A DNA stretch of 5,257 nt from an uncultured Haemophilus sp. GTDB lineage: Bacteria; Pseudomonadota; Gammaproteobacteria; Enterobacterales; Pasteurellaceae. The notes beneath the pieces were generated by a model. That model was not told the DNA's origin, ran no database searches, and was given only the letters and a program-made list of their open reading frames with translations. Below, piece by piece: positions 3,292 to 5,257 of this stretch. A program made the position numbers and the translations under genes. Each line of letters starts with the position of its first letter. Within the stretch, counting starts at the first letter, position 1. The stretch lies in assembly GCA_902481695.1 (NCBI GenBank), contig CABSXY010000137.1:1-5257 (forward strand), in the 5' to 3' direction.

Positions 3292-5257
3292 ATGACAACT
3301 AAAAACTTCCTAGTAGAAATCGGCACTGAAGAGCTGCCACCAAAAGCTCTCAAAACATTAGCGACCTCTTTTGCGGATAACGTTGAGGCAGAATTAAACC
3401 AAGCGGGTTTATCATTCGATAAAATCGAATGGTTTGCGGCGCCGCGTCGTTTGGCGGTGAAGGTGTTGAACTTATCGACACAACAACCAAGCAAAGAAAT
3501 TGAAAAACGTGGGCCGGCAGTGTCTGCAGCCTTTGATGCGGAAGGTAAACCAACAAAAGCGGCTGAAGGCTGGGCACGTGGTTGTGGGATTACTGTTGAT
3601 CAAGCAGAACGCATTGCAACCGATAAAGGTGAGTGGTTAGTTCATCGTGCAAAAATTGAAGGTCAACCGACTAAAAACCTACTTAGTGGCATTGTGGCAA
3701 ATGCGTTGGCAAAATTGCCAATTCCAAAACCAATGCGTTGGGCAGATAAAACCGTGCAATTTATTCGTCCGGTTCACACAGTGACGATGTTATTAGGTGA
3801 TGAGTTAATCGAAGGCGAAATTTTAGGTGTGGTAAGTTCGCGCACTATTCGCGGTCACCGTTTCTTAGGCGAGAAAGAATTTGAAATTCAACATGCAGAC
3901 CAATATCCACAATTATTACGTGAAAAAGGGTCTGTCGTAGCAGATTTCAACGAGCGTAAAGCAGAAATTCTGGCAAAATCTCAAGCAAAAGCAACCGCAC
4001 TTGGTGGCGTAGCAGACATTGAAGAAAGCTTGCTTGAAGAAGTGACCTCGTTGGTGGAATATCCAAATGTTTTAGCGGCAAAATTTGAAGAACGCTTTTT
4101 AGCGGTGCCTGCGGAAGCCTTGGTTTACACCATGAAAGGCGACCAAAAATATTTCCCAATTTATGACAAAGACGGCAAATTATTACCGCACTTTATTTTC
4201 GTCTCAAATATCAACCCAGAAGATCCAACCGCGATTATCGAAGGGAACGAAAAAGTGGTTCGCCCTCGTTTAACCGATGCGGAATTCTTCTTCAAGACTG
4301 ACTTAAAACAAAAACTGGTTGATCGTTTACCACGCTTAGAAACCGTGTTATTCCAACAACAACTCGGTACATTGAAAGACAAAACAGACCGTATTGAACA
4401 ACTTGCAGGCGAAATTGCAAAACAAATCGGTGCAGACGAAGCAAAAGCAAAACGTGCTGGCTTACTGTCAAAATGTGACTTAATGACCAACATGGTATTC
4501 GAATTTACTGATACGCAAGGCGTAATGGGTATGCATTACGCTCGTCATGACAGTGAAGATGAAGAAGTGGCTGTGGCATTAAATGAACAATATATGCCTC
4601 GCTTTGCCGGTGATGAATTACCAAAATCACTCGTTGCAAGTGCGGTCGCTTTAGCGGATAAATTTGACACTTTAACGGGGATCTTCGGCATCGGCCAAGC
4701 ACCAAAAGGGAGCGCAGACCCGTTCGCATTACGTCGTGCAGCATTAGGTGCGTTACGTATTATCGTTGAGAAAAACTTACCACTGGATTTAGAAGATTTA
4801 GTGAAAAAATCAGCTGCACTTTTCGGCGATAAACTCACGAATCAAAACGTGGTTGCCGATGTGGTGGACTTCATGCTCGGTCGTTTCCGTGCATGGTATC
4901 AAGATGAAGGCATTGCGGTAGATGTAATTCAAGCCGTATTGGCACGTCGTCCAACTCGCCCAGCTGATTTTGATGCGCGTGTGCGTGCGGTATCACACTT
5001 CCGTACTTTAGATTCAGCGGAAGCCTTAGCGGCAGCAAATAAACGTGTAAGCAATATCTTAGCCAAAGCGGATGCTGCAATCGGCGAGATCAATTTGACC
5101 GCTTGCGTAGAGCCAGCAGAAAAAGCCCTTGCTGAAGCGGTACTTGCATTACGCACTGAAGTACAACCACTTATTGCAAAAGGTGATTACACTGCGGTGT
5201 TAGATAAATTAGCGAACTTACGCGCGCCAGTAGACAGCTTCTTTGATAACGTAATGG
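3292..5257 (+). CDS. glyS: Glycyl-tRNA synthetase beta subunit (3' partial)
   Basis: This is the beta chain of the alpha2-beta2 bacterial glycyl-tRNA synthetase, which charges tRNA-Gly in the cytoplasm. The alpha subunit GlyQ carries the adenylation site, while the beta subunit binds tRNA. The window holds 655 complete codons; E. coli GlyS has 689 residues, so about 34 are missing at the right edge. It follows E. coli GlyS closely from the start: FLVEIGTEELPPKAL (6-20), WFAAPRRLA (47-55), IEKRGPA, AAEGWARGCGITVDQAER, LPIPKPMRW, VPAEALVYTMKGDQKYFP, an HD-like segment MHYARHD (414-420), DPFALRR (476-482) and FMLGRFRAWYQDEG. The C-terminal region is the tRNA-binding DALR-type domain. ATG 3292 is chosen because it gives the conserved N-terminus; a GTG at 3268 is in frame but unsupported. 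AGAG (3280-3283) is a modest ribosome binding site. glyQ is not directly upstream, unlike in enteric glyQS operons. Three uptake signals lie within the gene. Confidence 0.98.
   Translation, partial: MTTKNFLVEIGTEELPPKALKTLATSFADNVEAELNQAGLSFDKIEWFAAPRRLAVKVLNLSTQQPSKEIEKRGPAVSAAFDAEGKPTKAAEGWARGCGITVDQAERIATDKGEWLVHRAKIEGQPTKNLLSGIVANALAKLPIPKPMRWADKTVQFIRPVHTVTMLLGDELIEGEILGVVSSRTIRGHRFLGEKEFEIQHADQYPQLLREKGSVVADFNERKAEILAKSQAKATALGGVADIEESLLEEVTSLVEYPNVLAAKFEERFLAVPAEALVYTMKGDQKYFPIYDKDGKLLPHFIFVSNINPEDPTAIIEGNEKVVRPRLTDAEFFFKTDLKQKLVDRLPRLETVLFQQQLGTLKDKTDRIEQLAGEIAKQIGADEAKAKRAGLLSKCDLMTNMVFEFTDTQGVMGMHYARHDSEDEEVAVALNEQYMPRFAGDELPKSLVASAVALADKFDTLTGIFGIGQAPKGSADPFALRRAALGALRIIVEKNLPLDLEDLVKKSAALFGDKLTNQNVVADVVDFMLGRFRAWYQDEGIAVDVIQAVLARRPTRPADFDARVRAVSHFRTLDSAEALAAANKRVSNILAKADAAIGEINLTACVEPAEKALAEAVLALRTEVQPLIAKGDYTAVLDKLANLRAPVDSFFDNVM
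3994..4002 (-). other. DNA uptake signal sequence (Haemophilus type)
   Basis: ACCGCACTT, complement of the AAGTGCGGT core, read in frame as Thr235-Ala236-Leu237 of GlyS. The minus-strand continuation is TTGCTTTTGC, a partial fit to the T-rich flank. Confidence 0.85.
4185..4193 (-). other. DNA uptake signal sequence (Haemophilus type)
   Basis: ACCGCACTT within TTACCGCACTTT, encoding Leu298-Pro299-His300-Phe301 of GlyS. On the minus strand it reads AAAGTGCGGTAATAATTT, a good fit to the extended consensus including the AT-rich 3' flank. Confidence 0.87.
4638..4646 (+). other. DNA uptake signal sequence (Haemophilus type)
   Basis: AAGTGCGGT in the forward orientation, spanning Ala449-Ser450-Ala451-Val452 of GlyS. 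The 3' flank CGCTTTAGCG is less AT-rich than the extended consensus, so it is a core match with a weaker context. Confidence 0.82.

Noticed and set aside
5098..5106. ACCGCTTGC, close to the complement of the Actinobacillus-type uptake signal (ACAAGCGGT)
   Set aside because: One mismatch, and the perfect sites in the window are all of the Haemophilus type.
3198..5156. Several minus-strand open frames of 69-110 codons opposite glyS
   Set aside because: They are shadows of a strongly conserved gene, lack ribosome binding sites and resemble no family that I recognise.

Overview
The window looks like a chromosomal segment of a Pasteurellaceae bacterium, most likely Haemophilus or a close relative. 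Three things support this. Four perfect copies of the 9-base Haemophilus-type DNA uptake signal core (AAGTGCGGT or its complement) are present. The GlyS protein is close to the gammaproteobacterial form throughout. The partial gene at the left edge ends in a translocator barrel that resembles the C-termini of IgA1-protease/Hap autotransporters. The species cannot be fixed from this sequence alone.

All recognisable genes are on the + strand. From left to right they are: the last 230 residues of a serine-protease-type autotransporter (2-694); a 146-base gap; a secreted histidine acid phosphatase of the glucose-1-phosphatase (Agp) type (841-2106); five bases later a small DUF559/YcjD-type predicted nuclease (2112-2477); a 297-base gap (2478-2774) dominated by a 43-bp inverted repeat; an OsmC/Ohr-family thiol peroxidase-like protein (2775-3245); a 46-base gap with a perfect 14-bp palindrome and a 12-codon micro-ORF; and glyS, the beta subunit of glycyl-tRNA synthetase (3292 to the right edge, about 655 of roughly 689 residues).

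The genes do not form one pathway. The autotransporter and phosphatase act at or outside the inner membrane (surface and periplasm), whereas the OsmC-like protein and GlyS are cytoplasmic. The part most worth a second look is 2112-2696. There a predicted small PD-(D/E)XK-like nuclease gene is followed within 18 bases by a pair of oppositely oriented, nearly identical 43-bp units, each carrying its own 9-bp hairpin. This resembles a REP/BIME-like or MITE-like element beside a possible partner enzyme, but any functional link is inference.
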